A stretch of 64,000 nucleotides of DNA from Leucobacter chromiireducens subsp. solipictus (lineage in GTDB: Bacteria > Actinomycetota > Actinomycetes > Actinomycetales > Microbacteriaceae): NCBI RefSeq assembly GCF_016758195.1, contig NZ_QYAC01000005.1, forward strand, positions 1-64,000. The letters run 5' to 3'. This document shows, in pieces, positions 8,021 to 16,296 of the stretch. The position numbers and the translations under genes are program-made. Below the pieces are notes generated by a model, which worked only from the letters and a program-made list of their open reading frames with translations, searched no databases and was not told where the DNA came from. Positions within the stretch are counted from its first letter, which is position 1. Each line of letters starts with the position of its first letter.

Positions 8021-8971
8021 ATGGTCTACCTCGGTAAACGGCTCGCCGCACTCCTCGGCGTGCTCATCGTGTCCAGCTTCATCGTGTTCTCGGGGATGTA
8101 CCTCGCCCCGGGCAGCCCCGAGCAGTTCCTCGTGCAGGGGCGCACGGTGAGCCCGGAAGTGCTCGCGGCGATCCGCGCGCAGTACGGCCTGGACGATCCC
8201 TTCCTGCTGCGCTACTGGCACTGGCTCGGTGACGTCTTCCAGGGCGACCTCGGCCGCTCGCTGCTCACGCAGCAGGACGTGACCACGCTCGTGGCATCGC
8301 GCCTCCCGACGACGCTCGCCCTGGCCGCCTACGCGGCGATCCTGATCGTGATCTTCGGCGTGGGCCTCGGCGTGCTCGCCGCAACGAAGTCCGGCGTCTT
8401 CGAGAAGCTCGTCGTGTTCGGATCCAACCTCGGCTTCGCGGTGCCGACGTTCTTCGCCGCGCTTGTCCTCATGTTCCTCTTCGGCTCGAGCCTGGGCTGG
8501 TTCCCGGTGTCGGGATCCGGCGAGGGCTTTGTGGACCGCCTCTGGCACCTCACGCTTCCGGCCGTGGCGCTCGCGTTCCCCGGGATCGCGGTCGTGGCCC
8601 GCATCACCCGCACCGCGGTACGTGAGGAGCAGGACTCCGAGCACGTGATCATGGCGATCGCGCGCGGCGTGCCGAAGCAGCTGGTGCTGTGGCGGCACAC
8701 GATCCGCAACTCCATGCTGCCGGTCTCCACCGTGATCGGCACGCAGATCGCCGGCCTCCTCGCGAGCGCCTTTGTGATCGAGTACGCGTTTACGCTCGAC
8801 GGCATCGGCTCGCTGCTCGTGAACTCGGTGCAGAAGAAAGACTTCGCGGTGGTCCAGGCGATCGCGCTCATCATGGTGCTGGCCTTCGGCCTCATCAACC
8901 TCATCGTCGACCTGCTCTACGCAGTGATCGATCCCCGGGTCCGGCTCACCAAGGGAGTGGCAGCGCGATGA
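8021..8971 (+). CDS. ABC transporter permease, DppB/OppB type
   Basis: A 316-aa inner-membrane permease of the peptide/opine/nickel uptake family. It starts with a hydrophobic helix (GKRLAALLGVLIVSSFIVF), has the DppB-type segment PGSPEQFLVQGR followed by the extracytoplasmic loop, and then about five further membrane segments. The EAA-type coupling loop is visible near ARGVPKQLVLWRHTIRNS. The ATG is preceded by GGAAGGGAT. It follows the binding-protein gene by 32 bp and its stop overlaps the next start (ATGA), so it is cotranscribed with the DppC partner. Confidence 0.94.
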   Translation: MVYLGKRLAALLGVLIVSSFIVFSGMYLAPGSPEQFLVQGRTVSPEVLAAIRAQYGLDDPFLLRYWHWLGDVFQGDLGRSLLTQQDVTTLVASRLPTTLALAAYAAILIVIFGVGLGVLAATKSGVFEKLVVFGSNLGFAVPTFFAALVLMFLFGSSLGWFPVSGSGEGFVDRLWHLTLPAVALAFPGIAVVARITRTAVREEQDSEHVIMAIARGVPKQLVLWRHTIRNSMLPVSTVIGTQIAGLLASAFVIEYAFTLDGIGSLLVNSVQKKDFAVVQAIALIMVLAFGLINLIVDLLYAVIDPRVRLTKGVAAR

Positions 8972-9903
8972 CCGATCAGAACTTCACGAAGCGCCCTGAC
9001 GCGAACACGCGGGCGCAAGATACCGTGGCGGTGCAGTTGCTGCGCAAGCACCGCGGCGACGTTCCGACCTCCGGCTGGCGGCTGCTGCAGCGCCGCCTCG
9101 GGCCGGTGGGGGTCGTGAGCCTCGCGATCATCGTGCTCGTGGTGCTCATGGCCGTGCTCGCGCCAGTGATCGCCCCCTACGATCCGTACGAGGGCAGCGT
9201 CACCGCGCGGCACGAAGCCTGGAGCCTCGCCCACCTCATGGGGACGGATCAGTCCGGTCGCGACATCCTGTCCCGCATCATGTGGGGTGCGCGCACCAGC
9301 CTCATCGGCCCCACCATTGTGATCGTCATCACCGCGTTCCTTGCGACCACGCTCGCGCTCACGGCGGTGTGGTTCGGCGGCAAGGTGGACGCCTTCATCA
9401 GCCGGATCCTCGACATCCTGTTCGCGTTCCCCAACATGCTGCTCGCGATCCTCGCGGTCGCGATCTTCGGACCGTCGCTGATCACCGCCTCGATCGCACT
9501 CGCGATCGGCTTCACCCCGTACTCCGCACGCGTGATCCGTTCGGTGGCGCTGCGCGAGCGGAACCTGCCGTACGTCGCCTCCGCACAGCTGCAGGGCATC
9601 TCCGGCTTCCTCATCACGGTGCGCCACATTCTGCCGAACGTGCGCACGCAGATCCTCACCGGCATGACCATCAACTTCGGCTACGCCATGATCGAGCTCG
9701 CCGCGCTCTCCTTCCTCGGGCTGGGGGTCCAGCCGCCCACACCCGACTGGGGCCTCATGGTCTCCAACGGCCAGGCGTCCCTGCAGCAGGGGTTCTGGGA
9801 GCAGAGCATTTTCGCCGGCCTCATGATCGTCATCACCGTCGCCGCGTTCGGGTACGTCGGTGAACAGCTGGGCGGCCGCAAGGCCGCGGGAAGGACCCGC
9901 TGA
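8968..9903 (+). CDS. ABC transporter permease, DppC/OppC type
   Basis: A 311-aa second permease subunit. It has an N-terminal cytoplasmic stretch, a first membrane helix (about residues 48-70, VVSLAIIVLVVLMAVLAPVI), the family block HLMGTDQSGRDILSR and the conserved end LSFLGLGVQPPTPDWG. The ATG at 8968 overlaps the upstream stop (ATGA). Its stop overlaps the ATPase start, so the operon is translationally coupled. With the 8021 product it should form the heterodimeric translocation pore. Confidence 0.94.
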   Translation: MTDQNFTKRPDANTRAQDTVAVQLLRKHRGDVPTSGWRLLQRRLGPVGVVSLAIIVLVVLMAVLAPVIAPYDPYEGSVTARHEAWSLAHLMGTDQSGRDILSRIMWGARTSLIGPTIVIVITAFLATTLALTAVWFGGKVDAFISRILDILFAFPNMLLAILAVAIFGPSLITASIALAIGFTPYSARVIRSVALRERNLPYVASAQLQGISGFLITVRHILPNVRTQILTGMTINFGYAMIELAALSFLGLGVQPPTPDWGLMVSNGQASLQQGFWEQSIFAGLMIVITVAAFGYVGEQLGGRKAAGRTR

Positions 9904-10739
9904 TGCTCGAAATCACCGACCTCGTCCTCACCGTCACTGACCCGGACACCGGGCAGGAAACGGAGATCCTGCACGGCAACTCGATCACCCTCGGCGCGGG
10001 CGAAGCCCTGGGCCTTGTGGGGGAATCCGGCTCCGGTAAATCGATGACGCTGAAATGCATCCTCGGCATCGAACCCGCGGGCGCACGCGTTGACGGCCGG
10101 ATCGTGCTCGAAGGCACGGACTTGCTGGGTGCCGGCGGCGAAGAGCTGCGCCGGATCCGCGCCAACGACCTCGCGCTGATCGCGCAGAATCCCCACGGTG
10201 CCCTGAACCCCGTCCTCCCCGTCGGCCGCTACCTGATCGAGGGCATGACCGACGCGCGCAGCATGAGCCGACGCGACGCGGAAGCGAAAGCCGCGCAGCT
10301 GCTCCGCGACGTCGGGATCGCCGACGCGGAGCGCGTGCTCGCCTCCTACCCCCACCAGCTGTCCGGCGGGCTGCTGCAGCGCGTCGTCATCGCGGGGGCG
10401 ATCTCGGGATCTCCGAAGCTGCTGCTCGCCGACGAGCCGACGACCGCGCTCGACGTGACCACCCAGGCGGAGGTCGTCGCGATCCTCGACGAAATGCGGC
10501 GCGAACACGGGCTCTCGATGATCTTCGTGACCCACGACCTCGACCTCGCGGCGGCCGTGTGCGACCGCCTCGCGGTGATGCGCAACGGCGAGATCCTCGA
10601 GATCGGCACCCCCGAACAAATCCGGGACCAGCCGCAGACCGATTACACCCGCGCGCTGATGGCGGCGCGACCCATGCTCTACCCGGACGGCCACCCGGCC
10701 GCGTTCCTCGCGGACACCGAGACGACGGAGGCGCAGTGA
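9903..10739 (+). CDS. ABC transporter ATP-binding protein, DppD/OppD type
   Basis: A 278-aa nucleotide-binding subunit. Walker A is GESGSGKS, the ABC signature LSGGLLQR (with Leu in place of the usual Gln of LSGGQ), Walker B LLLADEPTTALD and the switch His in FVTHDLD. The C-terminus carries the short TDYTRALMAA region common to Opp/Dpp ATPases. The start overlaps the upstream stop, and the stop overlaps the start of the second ATPase. It should pair with the 10739 product to power import. Confidence 0.94.
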   Translation: MLEITDLVLTVTDPDTGQETEILHGNSITLGAGEALGLVGESGSGKSMTLKCILGIEPAGARVDGRIVLEGTDLLGAGGEELRRIRANDLALIAQNPHGALNPVLPVGRYLIEGMTDARSMSRRDAEAKAAQLLRDVGIADAERVLASYPHQLSGGLLQRVVIAGAISGSPKLLLADEPTTALDVTTQAEVVAILDEMRREHGLSMIFVTHDLDLAAAVCDRLAVMRNGEILEIGTPEQIRDQPQTDYTRALMAARPMLYPDGHPAAFLADTETTEAQ

Positions 10740-11602
10740 TGAATGACGTCACCCCACCCCAGGCCCCCGGGGCCGATCCGGCACCGATCATTGAAGCCGA
10801 GGGGCTGCAACGTACCTTCCACCTGAGCCGCAAGGCGAGCGTCACGGCGCTCGACGACGTCTCGTGCGTGCTACGTACGGGCACGTGCCTCGCGGTCGTG
10901 GGCGAGTCCGGATCCGGCAAATCAACGCTGGCGCGCGTGATCGTGGGCCTCGAATCGGCGGACGCCGGCTCCGTGCGCATCGCGGGTACCGCGGTGAAGC
11001 CGACCACGGCGCGCGCGGCGCTGCGTGAACGGGCCAAGCTCGTGCAGATGGTGTTCCAGGATCCGCAAGGCTCCCTGAACCGTTCGCTCCCGGTCAGCGC
11101 GACGATCGACGAGATGCTGCGCGCGCACCGTCCCGACCTCGACCGCGCCGGGCGCCGCGCTCGGGTGCTGGAGCTCTTTGCGGAGGTCGGGCTCACCGAG
11201 CGGCACGCGGACGCGAAGCCGGCCGCGCTCTCGGGCGGGCAGAAACAGCGCGTCGCGATCGCGCGGGCGCTCGCCGCCGAGCCGCGGATCATCGTCCTGG
11301 ACGAGGCCGTGTCGGCGCTCGACGTGTCCGTCCAAGCGCAGGTCCTTGACCTGCTCAAGCGGCTTCGCGAAGAGCACGGCCTCTCCTACCTGTTCATCAC
11401 GCACGACCTCTCCGTGGTGCGCGACATCGCCGACGACGTGGTGGTGATGCGGCAGGGCCGGATCATCGAGCGCGGCACGGTCGATGACGTGCTCGACGCG
11501 CCGCAGGATCCGTACACGCAGCTGCTCATTGCCTCCGCGCCGCGTCCGGGGTGGAAGCCCCAGCGCGGACTTCGCGCGGCACTGCTGGGCACCGCCACCT
11601 AG
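10739..11602 (+). CDS. ABC transporter ATP-binding protein, DppF/OppF type
   Basis: A 287-aa second ATPase, the last gene of the import operon. Walker A is GESGSGKS, the signature LSGGQKQRVAIARAL, Walker B IIVLDEAVSALD and the switch His in FITHDLSVV. DPYTQLLIASAPRP matches the oligopeptide_HPY C-terminal region. The ATG at 10739 overlaps the stop of the 9903 gene. A GC-rich hairpin at 11618-11642 follows the stop. Confidence 0.94.
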   Translation: MNDVTPPQAPGADPAPIIEAEGLQRTFHLSRKASVTALDDVSCVLRTGTCLAVVGESGSGKSTLARVIVGLESADAGSVRIAGTAVKPTTARAALRERAKLVQMVFQDPQGSLNRSLPVSATIDEMLRAHRPDLDRAGRRARVLELFAEVGLTERHADAKPAALSGGQKQRVAIARALAAEPRIIVLDEAVSALDVSVQAQVLDLLKRLREEHGLSYLFITHDLSVVRDIADDVVVMRQGRIIERGTVDDVLDAPQDPYTQLLIASAPRPGWKPQRGLRAALLGTAT

Positions 11603-11617
11603 CCGGATGGGGATCGC

Positions 11618-11642
11618 CCCGGCGCCGTTGACCGGCGCCGGG
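11618..11642. terminator. 10-bp GC hairpin after the import operon
   Basis: CCCGGCGCCG (11618-11627) pairs perfectly with CGGCGCCGGG (11633-11642) across a TTGAC loop. There is no T tract, so it may be a weak or Rho-assisted terminator or an mRNA 3'-end stabiliser between the transporter genes and the C45 hydrolase. Confidence 0.5.
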
Positions 11643-11707
11643 CGGTTCGCCGTCCGCACGCACCCTTCGCCGGCCCGATCCGGCGCACCGATTTCAGAAA
11701 GAACGAG

Positions 11708-12772
11708 ATGACCGAGAAGCACACCCGACTCCATGTCCAGGTCGCGGGCGACACCGCGCACGAACTGGGCGTTGCCCGCGGCACCGCGCTCCGCGAAAGC
11801 CTCGCGGACGCCGCAGCGCGCTACGAAGGCCTGTTCCGCATGGCGGGCGTGAGCGAAGCGCGCGAACGCGCCGGCGTCACGGCAGTGCTGGACACCCTCG
11901 CCGCGTGGCGGCCGGACGTTGTCGCGGAACTCGAGGGCATCGCGGCGGGGTCCGGGGTGAGCCTCGCGCAGGTGGTCGCGCTGAACGCGCGCACCGAGAT
12001 CCTTGCGCTGGGGAACCGCGGCGGGCACGAGTGCTCCACGGTGACGGCGATGATCGACGGGCAGCGCCTCGGCGTGCAGACCTGGGACTGGCACATCGAG
12101 TTCGACCCGTTCTGGCACACGCACGAGGTGACCGGCCCGGGGCACCGGTTCGTCGGGCTCACCGAGCAGGGCATCGTGAGCAAGATCGGGATGAACGAGG
12201 CCGGGCTCGGCCTCCACTTCAACATTCTGGGGCACCGCGACGACCGGCCCTCCGGGGTGCCGATGCACGTGCTGTCGCGCGTCGTGCTCGCGGAGTGCGC
12301 GACGATCGCGGAGGCGCTGGAGCTGATCCGGAGCGCCCCGATCACCTCGTCATCGGCGTTCACCATGGTGGACGCGACTGGCGCGGTGTCGGTCGAGATG
12401 AGCCCCGCCGGGGTGTTCCCGATCCCCGAAGTCGCGGGCTCGGTGCAGCGCACGAACCACTTCCAGCACGAGGCGCCGCTCGCCGGTCAGAAGAGTGCGC
12501 TCTACGAGCCGGACTCCTCGGAGCGCCTGGCACTGATGCGTGAGCGGCTCGCCGGCGGGCTGCCCACGGCTGCCGCAGCGATGGTCGAGCTGCTGGTATC
12601 CGACGAGACGCAGCCCCCGCTCACCTGCGTGGCGGACATGAGCAAGGAGTTCGGCGAGCGCTGGGCCACGCTCGCGACCGTGATCACCGATCCCGGGGCG
12701 CACACGATCCGGATCCTGGACGGCATGCCGACTGACGCTGAGACGGGGGAGTGGCGCACGCTCGTCGCGTAG
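11708..12772 (+). CDS. C45 family Ntn-hydrolase (acyltransferase/amidohydrolase type)
   Basis: A 354-aa protein of the C45 family (acyl-CoA:6-APA acyltransferase-like N-terminal-nucleophile hydrolases). These mature by self-cleavage before a Cys that then acts as nucleophile. The expected site is visible: GGHE|CSTV with Cys109, preceded by the conserved NARTE segment (about 93-97) and followed by QTWDWH. No signal peptide is seen, so it should act in the cytoplasm on imported acyl-amides or peptide-like amides. It lies 105 bp after the ATPase gene in the same direction and is probably part of the same functional unit. A weak purine-rich ribosome site (AGAAAGAACGAG) precedes the ATG. Substrate is not predictable. 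Confidence 0.86.
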   Translation: MTEKHTRLHVQVAGDTAHELGVARGTALRESLADAAARYEGLFRMAGVSEARERAGVTAVLDTLAAWRPDVVAELEGIAAGSGVSLAQVVALNARTEILALGNRGGHECSTVTAMIDGQRLGVQTWDWHIEFDPFWHTHEVTGPGHRFVGLTEQGIVSKIGMNEAGLGLHFNILGHRDDRPSGVPMHVLSRVVLAECATIAEALELIRSAPITSSSAFTMVDATGAVSVEMSPAGVFPIPEVAGSVQRTNHFQHEAPLAGQKSALYEPDSSERLALMRERLAGGLPTAAAAMVELLVSDETQPPLTCVADMSKEFGERWATLATVITDPGAHTIRILDGMPTDAETGEWRTLVA

Positions 12773-12774
12773 CG

Positions 12775-12905
12775 CCGATCCGGCGGTCCGTTCCGGCGGC
12801 CAGGCGTGGCGGTTCGGTGGTCCGGCGGCCCGGTGGTCCGGTCCGGTCCGGTCCGGCGTGGCGGTGGTCCGGCGGCCCGGTCCGATCCGGCGTGGTGGTC
12901 CGGGA
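12775..12905. repeat. GGTCCGG-rich low-complexity tract
   Basis: Short imperfect direct repeats built from GGTCCGG, TCCGGCGGCCC and GGCGTGGCGGT fill the gap after the C45 gene, beginning within a few bases of its stop. No open reading frame of merit or RNA fold was recognised. With the 66-bp element at 12961 it accounts for most of the 340-bp gap up to 13111. Confidence 0.6.
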
Positions 12906-12960
12906 GCGCCCCCGCCCCCACGCCTGCCGGCACCGCCGGGCTCACCTGCGTCGCCCCACC

Positions 12961-13026
12961 CGAGGCAAATTATCTTGCCCGAGTGATTTATCGCGATATT
13001 TCCATCGTTATGGATAAATTGCCTCG
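12961..13026. repeat. 66-bp AT-rich palindromic element, copy 1
   Basis: A 66-bp element with inverted ends: bases 12961-12974 pair with 13013-13026 (13 of 14; arms CGAGGCAA and TTGCCTCG). The centre contains the palindrome TATCGCGATA. It is far more AT-rich than its surroundings. Copy 2 (17269-17334) is identical in length with about 57 of 66 bases matching, and the similarity continues for about 12 bp beyond the right end (TGTTGGAGGGGC). It lies between two genes that converge. No T tract is present. Function unknown. Confidence 0.85.
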
Positions 13027-13111
13027 TGTTGGAGGGGCCTGGGCGGGGCGCGGAGGTGCGGGGCGGCAGGGCGGGAACGCGGCCCCGCCCTACCGCCCCC
13101 GCCCGCGCGAG

Positions 13112-14731
13112 CTAGGAGACCGGCTGGCCGTCCACGTAGGTGGCGAGCACGGCGGTCTGCGCGAGCTCCTCGGGCGTGATCGCGAGGGGATCCGCGGCAA
13201 ACACCGTGAGGGCGGCACGCGCGCCCGGGACAAGCACGCCCTCGTCGGTCGAGCCGATCGCGCGGGCAGCGTGCACCGTGTATCCCTCCAGCGCCTCCTG
13301 CGCGGAGAGCGCCTGCTCGGGCTGCACCGGTGCGAGCTCCGGGTGCGCGAGCGGGACGCGCAGGATCGTCTCCGCCATCATCTCCCGCGGGTCAAAGGGC
13401 GTGACCGGCCAGTCGCTGCCGAGCGCGAGCACCGCGCCGGAGTCCCGGAGATCCTTGCACCGCCAGCCGTGCCCCGCGCGCTCGTGGCCCAATCGCACGG
13501 ACCAGTTGTCGCTTCGGTCGGCGCGGGTGTGCCGGGTGCCGTGGATCGGCTGCATGCTGGCGGCGACGCCGAGCGCCGCGAAACGCGGCACCGTGTCATC
13601 AGGGATCGTCTCGATGTGCTCGATGCGGTGGGCCGCGCGTCCCGCGATCTCGCCGAGCGACTCGATCGCGTCGAGCACGAACGACACGCCCCGATCGCCG
13701 ATCGCGTGCGTCGCCGTGGCGATCCCGCGCTCCGCGTAGAAGCGGAGTGCCCGGCGATAGGCCTCGGGGTCGGTCCAGATCGAACGCAGGCCCTCGCCGT
13801 AGCAGTCCGGGCTCGCGAGCCACGCCGAGCCATTGTCGACGGTGCCGTCGATCATGAACTTCACGCCCTCGACGCGCCAGCGTCGGCCATGCAGACCCTG
13901 AAGGTCCGCGATCCGCGTGAGCTCCGCCGCGCCGGCACCCGGGGGGACCATGGGGGAGAACCGGAGCCGAAGCGGGAGCTCGCCGCGCGACTCGAGCAGC
14001 TCCAGCACGTCCTGACTGCCCGGGTGGAAGTCCATCACGTGGGTGCCGGTGAGACCGGCGCGGGCCATGCCGGCGAGAACCGTGGACAGACGTTCGGCTC
14101 GCGCCGCGAGCGTCTCCTCGGGGATCTGGTCCAGGACCAGGGTCATCGCCGCGAGTTCAAGGAGGTAACCGGTGGGCACCCCGGCCTCGTCGACGCCCAC
14201 GGCGGACTCATCGGGGAAGGTCTCCGTCCCGGTGAGGCCCACGCGCTCGATCGCGGCGCTGTTGATCACCGCGGAGTGCGCGTCGCGCATCCGGAGAAAC
14301 ACGGGGTGGCCGCCCGAGGCGTCATCGAAGATCCTGCCGGTGAACCCGATCCCGGTGAAGATATTGGGGTCCATGCCCCATCCGAACACCCATGTGCCCG
14401 GGGCCGCCGCGGCGGCGGCCCCGGCGATCCGCGCCTGCGCCTCGGCGAGACTCAGGTCGGTGAGTTGCACCCCGCGGGTGAGCTCGAGTCCGAACACGAT
14501 GTGGGTGTGTCCATCCACGAGCCCGGGCGTGATGGTGGCCCCCGGGTACTCCTCACGCTGGGTGTCCGGGCCCAGGTGCGGGCGCAGGCTTTCGGGGGTG
14601 CCGACCGCGAGGACGCGGTCGCCGACGAGCGCCACGGCGGTGGGCGGCTCGGGCGTTGCCGCGGCCATGGTATGGACGGCGGCGCCCACGACGAGGCGGT
14701 CTGCGAGCGGGGGCGTGGACGACGTGGACAT
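13112..14731 (-). CDS. amidohydrolase family 3 protein (NfdA/YtcJ type)
   Basis: A 539-aa metal-dependent hydrolase resembling N-substituted formamide deformylase and E. coli YtcJ. Metal ligands typical of the fold are visible: DGHTH (His75, His77), KFMIDGTVD (about 250-258), THAIGDRG, IEHIE and GSDWPVTP. It should hydrolyse an amide or formamide bond in the cytoplasm. Length is normal for the family. ATG 14731 is the first in-frame start and leads directly into the beta-strand-rich N-terminal composite domain. The gene follows the MFS gene in the same direction (34 bp gap), so the pair is probably one operon controlled from 16009-16297. Exact substrate unknown. Confidence 0.88.
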   Translation of the reverse strand: MSTSSTPPLADRLVVGAAVHTMAAATPEPPTAVALVGDRVLAVGTPESLRPHLGPDTQREEYPGATITPGLVDGHTHIVFGLELTRGVQLTDLSLAEAQARIAGAAAAAAPGTWVFGWGMDPNIFTGIGFTGRIFDDASGGHPVFLRMRDAHSAVINSAAIERVGLTGTETFPDESAVGVDEAGVPTGYLLELAAMTLVLDQIPEETLAARAERLSTVLAGMARAGLTGTHVMDFHPGSQDVLELLESRGELPLRLRFSPMVPPGAGAAELTRIADLQGLHGRRWRVEGVKFMIDGTVDNGSAWLASPDCYGEGLRSIWTDPEAYRRALRFYAERGIATATHAIGDRGVSFVLDAIESLGEIAGRAAHRIEHIETIPDDTVPRFAALGVAASMQPIHGTRHTRADRSDNWSVRLGHERAGHGWRCKDLRDSGAVLALGSDWPVTPFDPREMMAETILRVPLAHPELAPVQPEQALSAQEALEGYTVHAARAIGSTDEGVLVPGARAALTVFAADPLAITPEELAQTAVLATYVDGQPVS

Positions 14732-14764
14732 GCGGGCTCCTCGGGTCGGGGTGGGGGCTGTGGA

Positions 14765-16009
14765 TTACTGGCGGGCAGCCGCGTCGGCGCTCGCGGGCAC
14801 GGGGAGCGCGGTGGTGTTGCCGTCCTCGAACTTGCGGCGGCTGCGCGAGATCACGAAGAGGGCGGCACCGAAGACGAGGCTGGGCGCCGTGACGATCAGC
14901 GCGTACTGCAGCGGGCTGAGGACGCCGACGAGCTGGCCGCCGATGAGGGGGCCGAACGCAACGCCCGCGAGGTAGAAGCCGGAGACGATTACTCCGACGC
15001 GGCCGGTCACGTCCATCACCGCGGCGAGGCCCGTCACGAGCACGAGGATGGCGCCGTACATCACGCCCCAGACCAGGATCGACACGCTGTAGGCCACGGC
15101 GGAACCGCTCGTGATCATGATGAACTTTGTGACGGTGCTGAGCGCGATGATCAGGGCGAGTGACCAGCTGCGTCCGAGCCACTTGAGGGCGAGCGGCGCA
15201 AGCAGGGCACCGACGAGCCCCCCGCCGACCTTCCCCGCGAGCAGCAAGCTCGAGGTCTCCGGGGAGACGCCAGCCTGCACGGAGAGCACACTGGTCATCG
15301 AGTACACCATGTCCTCGGTGAGGGACCACAGGCACATGGAGACGGCGATCACGATGGTGGTGATCGTCAGCGCGCGGCTCGTGGGGATCAGCGCGGTCGC
15401 GGGGGAGGCGGGCTGCGCCTGGCGTCCGGCGCCGGCCTCGGGGAGGTTGGGGAGGCCGCCCGCGAGGATCAGGCCCAGCACGCCGAGTGCGGTGATCACG
15501 ATGAGCACGGAGCGAAGGTCGTTATGGAACAGCGGGGCGATGGCGAGCAGCGCGGTCGCGCCGAGACGGTTGATCACCATGACCGTGGTCACGGTGCGGT
15601 CGGGGTTCTGGGTGGAGGAGGCCGCGGCGGTGCCGGTCGCGATCATCACGCCGGCCCCGATCCCGCCCAGCATGAGGCCGCCCATCACCGCGGGAGTGGT
15701 GAGCAGCGCGGCGGCGATGCCGTAGCCGACGATCATGGCGATGAGGCCGATCCGGCCGAGGCGCGGCCGATCCGCGTGGGCGATGAAGCGGGTCGTGACG
15801 AACATCGCGACCGCGGAGCCGGCGGTCATGCCGGTAGCCAGAGCGCCGGCGGTTGCGATGTCGACGCCGAGATCCTGCACCATGGCGGCGATCAGCACGG
15901 GGACGAGGTTCGCGGCCATGAGTGCGAAGACCCAGGTGCCAACGAAGCCCATGATGACCTTGCCGGTGAGTGCGGTGAGCCCGGAGGCGGGTGGGGCGGT
16001 GGTGGACAC
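14765..16009 (-). CDS. MFS transporter
   Basis: A 414-aa major facilitator with about 12 hydrophobic segments and the MFS-type loop RFIAHADRPRLGRIG between helices 2 and 3. It resembles the DHA1-type (CynX/AraJ-like) family. The start is GTG 16009: AAAGGAGT (16016-16023) lies 6 nt upstream. Longer readings in this frame reach into the lacI-2 gene and lack a ribosome site. It is upstream of and probably cotranscribed with the amidohydrolase, and divergent from lacI-2 with a perfect palindrome at 16077-16098 between. It could import the amidohydrolase substrate or export its product. Confidence 0.9.
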   Translation of the reverse strand: MSTTAPPASGLTALTGKVIMGFVGTWVFALMAANLVPVLIAAMVQDLGVDIATAGALATGMTAGSAVAMFVTTRFIAHADRPRLGRIGLIAMIVGYGIAAALLTTPAVMGGLMLGGIGAGVMIATGTAAASSTQNPDRTVTTVMVINRLGATALLAIAPLFHNDLRSVLIVITALGVLGLILAGGLPNLPEAGAGRQAQPASPATALIPTSRALTITTIVIAVSMCLWSLTEDMVYSMTSVLSVQAGVSPETSSLLLAGKVGGGLVGALLAPLALKWLGRSWSLALIIALSTVTKFIMITSGSAVAYSVSILVWGVMYGAILVLVTGLAAVMDVTGRVGVIVSGFYLAGVAFGPLIGGQLVGVLSPLQYALIVTAPSLVFGAALFVISRSRRKFEDGNTTALPVPASADAAARQ

Positions 16010-16076
16010 GGGGTGACTCCTTTGTCGTGCGGAACGGCGGGGTGGGGCGGGAGCGCACGCGGAGGTGCGGCACGCA

Positions 16077-16098
16077 AGTGCGGGAACGTTCCCGCACT
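16077..16098. promoter_or_regulatory. perfect 22-bp palindrome, probable LacI-2 operator
   Basis: An uninterrupted 22-bp palindrome centred on the CG at 16087-16088, with core GCGGGAACGTTCCCGC. The central CG and length fit a LacI-family operator. It lies 68 bp upstream of the MFS start and 199 bp upstream of lacI-2. An extra half-site GCGGGAACGC occurs at 16121-16130. Confidence 0.75.
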
Positions 16099-16296
16099 GC
16101 GTAAATATACGGCGGGATACGCGGGAACGCAAACCGGACGTCCCCGGAATCATCGGTGACGTGCCCGCGGCATGGTGGGCCACGAGCCTCCGGGGCGGTG
16201 GGTCGGGTGCCCTGGGAATCCACGGCGACGTGCCCCCGGAATCCTGGGCGGGCCGCCCCCGGGGCGCGGCCGGTGGCGGCCCGTAGACTGATGCGC

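Noticed and set aside
12961..13026. 66-bp element as a Rho-independent terminator or dif/parS site
   Set aside because: No T tract follows either arm. The sequence does not match the 28-bp XerCD dif pattern or the TGTTTCACGTGAAACA-type parS, and multiple copies argue against dif.
12806..15163. A 785-codon plus-strand open frame over the amidohydrolase and 66-bp element
   Set aside because: It runs through GGTCCGG low complexity and antisense to the NfdA/YtcJ-type gene. No recognisable domain.
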